Below are positions 61,301 to 64,000 of a stretch of 64,000 bases of DNA, piece after piece. The notes under the pieces were generated by a model. That model was given only the letters and a program-made list of their open reading frames with translations. It searched no databases and had not been told where the DNA came from. A program made the translations under genes and the position numbers. Numbering within the stretch: position 1 is the stretch's first letter; every line of letters begins with the position of its first letter. The DNA comes from Axinella damicornis (lineage: Eukaryota > Porifera > Demospongiae > Axinellida > Axinellidae): positions 2,311,988 through 2,375,987 of the forward strand of contig OZ007513.1 in NCBI GenBank assembly GCA_963931865.1, in the 5' to 3' direction.

Positions 61301-64000
61301 ATGAATTTTCATCGATACTTCATAGCCCATGAAATTTCATGGGAATTTTATTGCCCTTGAAATTACATAGCCCACAAATTTTCGTGAGTATTTCATAGCC
61401 CATGAAATTTCATAGCCCATGAAATTATGAAATTTCACAGGTATTTCATAGCCCATGAAATTTCATAGCCCATGAAATTATGAAATTTCACAGGTATTTC
61501 ATAACTGAGTGATCAGGTGTACATGTCCCTTGGAAACCTTTGTTTGCTAATCCAACAAACCTTTGAAGATAGAAATTCCATCTTTGTTTATAATGCTGTG
61601 ATACCTATACTCCTATGATGTAGGGTTGCTGTCGGAAGAGGATGAGTACCGACTGAGTTACAAGTTCCTTCTCCGAATGGTCCTGTCGCGTTGCTCTGAC
61701 AGAGCACCGAGGTAGGGTTGGTGGATAGCATATGTAGATGGTGTCTGTGATGATTGAATACAAGAGAGTGCAATTTCTTTGTGATTGCATGAGTTTGTCA
61801 GAAAATGCTCCGCTTTTGTTCTCTCTCTGACGATATCTATCCAAGATGATTGTTTGAATGATTAAGGGAAATTAATGGCTAATGCTCGAGATCCAGCGTT
61901 AGATCTGGTGTTAGATCCTGCGTTAGATCCAGTATTAGATCCAGCGTTAGATCCAGTGTTAGATCCAGCGTTAGATCCGGCGTTAGATCCGGTGTTAGAT
62001 CCAGCGTTAGATCCAGTGTTAGATCCAGCGTTAGATCCGGCGTTAGATCCAGCGTTAGATCCAGCGTTAGATCCAGCATTAGATCCGGTGTTAGGTCCAG
62101 CGTTAGATCCAGTGTTAGATCCAGCATTAGATCCGTTAGCTACATGTAGTCCTGAGTTGCTCATCTTTCTCGGTACATGACCCTGTTTCTTCTGTAGTGT
62201 AAGGAGTCGAGCGTTATCGTGCCTGGCAGCTGCGGCCTCCAGTTCTAATCCGGAGGTTGTGGGAGCCGCAAGGAGAGGGATCTTCGCCATCACTGCCACC
62301 GACCCTGTTGTCAGCACTCCAAATGGTATGTACAGTGTACATGTACTTGTGACACCATTCATGATAAGTTAATTAATTAACCCTTTAGGGCCCATAGCGC
62401 CAAATGTCGTCATAATACTTTCAGCTTCATCCTGTGACTTCCGGCAATGTCCTTGGGAGATAGGTTCTGCGACAGCAGAAAGGGCGGGGACAGGAGGAGG
62501 TGGGTGGGTGCACCCAGAGGTGGAGGAGGTGGGTGGTGCACGGCCATGCAAACAGCATGGCCGTGTCTGGGCTCTGCGGTAGAAAGGTCTTGGTCGGCAC
62601 TGGGAGGGCCATTTCCATTGATTTTGGCATAAATGGGGTTAGAAAGTAGCTGTCTGGTTTTGTTGGGCCTCCATTTCCAGCATACATGGCATTGAATAGT
62701 GCACGGCAGTGCGCCTCTGGGTTGAAATCTCTAAAAGGGGGCAAAACATTTTCAAGGGGGGTGAATGCCCCCCCCCCCCCCCCCCCCCCAACAAAAAAAG
62801 AAACCCTGTGTACAAGTAATTTTGGCATAAAATGTGCTTTTCAGGCCCAAATTTGTTCCATGAAATACTAGTTGCCTAACCAGTACATGCACCTTAAATT
62901 GGGGTGCGCTGTATTTGGAACGATGACACCTCCATTATGGTTAAAGCGTGCTCCTGAGTGTAGTGTCATCTCTCACACGCAGCTGGGTCAGCTACAGACA
63001 GTGTGATAGTGATGATGGTGTATCGGAGAGTAATAGACGAGAAGGTCGGAGTGAGGAAGGCCGCCTTGCTGGCTCTGGAGTCCATCATCCGGCTGGACAT
63101 CAGGAACATCTCCAGAGATGTGAGTACTCGTGTTGGCGGTCAGTGTATTATATAAGTATCACCATAGTACCAAGCTATACCGGAAAATATCACGAGTTTG
63201 TTGCCGTAGTATTGTTACAAGTGCGAAGCACGAGTAACATTGCCGAAGGCGACAAACGAGTGATATGTTTCCGGTATAGCTTGGTACTATGGTGATACTG
63301 ATTTTATCATACAAACCTGGAATTTCATTGCACATTCCTCTACTAATGAACGTAGCGAATGCGCGTTACCATAGCTTGCTCATGGCGACAATATTTTCAT
63401 TTCTGGTTGCCAACCCTTCGCGTTAGTACGGCAAGCTTCAAACGCTTGGGCGAGAAGGCCTGCGTACCAAGCCCAAGGCGGAGCCACGCCGATAACTGGC
63501 AGCTGTACGGTGGGTCCACGCTGGGCAGTTGTACGGTCCATTTCAAACGGAGTATACGAACGAGTTCAACCTCGACTTCCGGAAGTATCGAGATGTAAGT
63601 CAGCCCTCTTCAGGAGCCCAAAAGGTAGTCAGTACCAGCTAGTCTCTGACACGAAACTATCACAGAGTTGCTGTAGCGCACGTGACTTACTGTACATAAT
63701 ACGGATTTCTCGCGTGACCAACAGTACTAATACGGATTTTTCACGTGACCTACAGTACAAAATACGGGTTTTTATCAACTGCGCTTGCGTACCAGGCTTT
63801 TCCATTGACTGCTGTACATTATTCAAACGTAGGTGTATGATAAATGGGAGTAACGTACTGGACTCTGTGGGAGGAGGGTAGTATATTCCATTCAAGGCTG
63901 GCGGTATTGGCCCAACGCACACAGCCAACTGCATACTGGAGGGAGGGTTAAGATAAATTTGCATTCTCCGCCCATAAATAATATTATACAGACGTGATTT
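58363..64000 (+). CDS. NCAPD3: Condensin-2 complex subunit D3 homologue, N-terminal part
   Basis: NCAPD3 is the HEAT-repeat subunit of condensin II, which compacts chromosomes from early prophase. Coding exons seen: 58363-58491, 59052-59169, 60198-60316, 60664-60775, 61032-61191, 61624-61711, 62198-62325 and 62983-63119; the last five joins keep the frame exactly. Matches to remembered human NCAPD3: EKWVSSAWEQNF against EWVDTVWELDF; VFQHLLPVFLML against VFHQMLSVILML; ALVQHLCTKVPDRAEYR against ILLQHICAKVVDKSEYR; LDWIYKFSRNTKVAYRVFAL against [20 protein letters not shown]; and YRRVIDEKVGVRKAALLALE against [20 protein letters not shown]. The first exon has no in-frame ATG after an upstream TAG, so a short 5' exon or another start is missing. 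At least one exon is probably lost around the N gap. The gene runs past the window; 63120-64000 is intron or repeat as far as I can see. Confidence 0.92.
58540..58965. repeat. GA-rich tandem repeat in NCAPD3 intron
   Basis: Imperfect units like gagaggggaaaggaggagag and gagggagttggcggagag. Long open frames on both strands here reflect the base composition. Confidence 0.85.
59331..59530. other. Assembly gap, 200 N
   Basis: A run of exactly 200 N, a size often used as a placeholder. It lies between NCAPD3 exons, directly after a poly-C run (59244-59262), and may hide coding sequence. Confidence 0.99.
60360..60661. repeat. (CCCT)n microsatellite ending at an NCAPD3 splice acceptor
   Basis: About 300 bp of CCCT units with CCAC or CCC interruptions, running directly into the acceptor ccctccatag at 60663. 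The repeat itself supplies the pyrimidine tract of this intron. Confidence 0.95.
61264..61505. repeat. AT-rich repeat of catagcccatgaaatttcat units
   Basis: About ten partial copies of catgaaatttcatgg and catagcccatgaa, self-complementary in part, within an NCAPD3 intron. Confidence 0.8.
61884..62140. repeat. 12-bp minisatellite gttagatccagc
   Basis: About 21 copies of gttagatccagc or gttagatccggt in an NCAPD3 intron. Long Asp-Pro-Ala-Leu or Asn-Ala-Gly-Ser frames are repeat artefacts. Confidence 0.95.
63157..63298. mobile_element. 142-bp foldback element in an NCAPD3 intron
   Basis: tatcaccatagtaccaagct starts the left arm, and agcttggtactatggtgata ends the right arm. The arms pair over about 50 bp with few mismatches. 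Confidence 0.75.
63299..64000. other. No gene feature recognised at the window end
   Basis: Probably NCAPD3 intron. Short repeats (aatacggattt with cgtgacc) occur near 63690-63770. No exon continuing the HEAT-repeat frame was recognised. Confidence 0.4.

Noticed and set aside
61862..62362. Asn-Ala-Gly-Ser repeat protein on the minus strand
   Set aside because: Produced by the 12-bp gttagatccagc minisatellite; it overlaps an NCAPD3 exon on the plus strand with correct splice sites.

Overview
This window is nuclear DNA of an animal (metazoan). Its genes are split by short spliceosomal introns. It carries a replication-dependent histone H4 gene with the animal 3' stem-loop, a ribosomal protein S11 gene, and homologues of two animal genes, C17orf75 (NJMU-R1) and NCAPD3. 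The dense genes, abundant foldback elements and rapidly amplified Cys-rich secreted proteins would suit a demosponge or another early-branching animal. That placement is a guess; the sequence does not prove it.

Positions 1-45,100 hold a tandem cluster, all on the plus strand, of secreted Cys-rich proteins built from the CXCXC repeat (the repeat known from Chironomus Balbiani ring 3 silk protein and the VEGF-C tail). Seven genes look intact, one of them cut by the window edge: 811-2445 (partial), 4117-6358, 8054-9716, 14146-15751, 21332-24762, 27663-30583, 31977-32877 and 38245-44890 (the count of seven excludes the partial first gene). Wherever the 5' end is visible the layout is the same: exon 1 is only a signal peptide, then comes a phase-0 intron, then one large exon with the mature protein. 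The largest gene adds a third exon. There are two kinds of product. Two genes are almost pure CXCXC rods (about 36 and 63 units). The others join CXCXC units to a low-complexity tail that differs from gene to gene (Ser-Arg-Thr, Ser-Arg-Thr-Arg-Ala, Gly-Thr-Arg-Arg, Gly-Gly-Ser-Arg or Ser-Asp), usually closed by one more half-repeat. Three genes also carry an acidic peptide bracketed by Lys-Arg pairs. The cluster grew by segmental duplication and contains at least six broken copies, two 24-bp minisatellites and many mobile elements whose empty sites survive in sister copies.

Positions 45,100-64,000 are ordinary housekeeping territory: RPS11 (47250-50359, with a GC-AG intron), histone H4 (50843-51154), a minus-strand C17orf75 homologue (58196 down to 52078) and, head to head with it, the start of a plus-strand NCAPD3 homologue (from about 58363, running off the window). 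A 200-base assembly gap lies at 59331-59530.

Foreign DNA is mostly short non-autonomous foldback elements. One family has ends reading tagcctcgttcccagg and 9-bp target duplications; its members range from 32 bp to about 930 bp. A related-looking 581-bp element carries a piece of a RecQ-type helicase gene. Exon boundaries were read by eye from splice consensus and frame continuity. Homology calls rest on remembered family sequences, not on searches.
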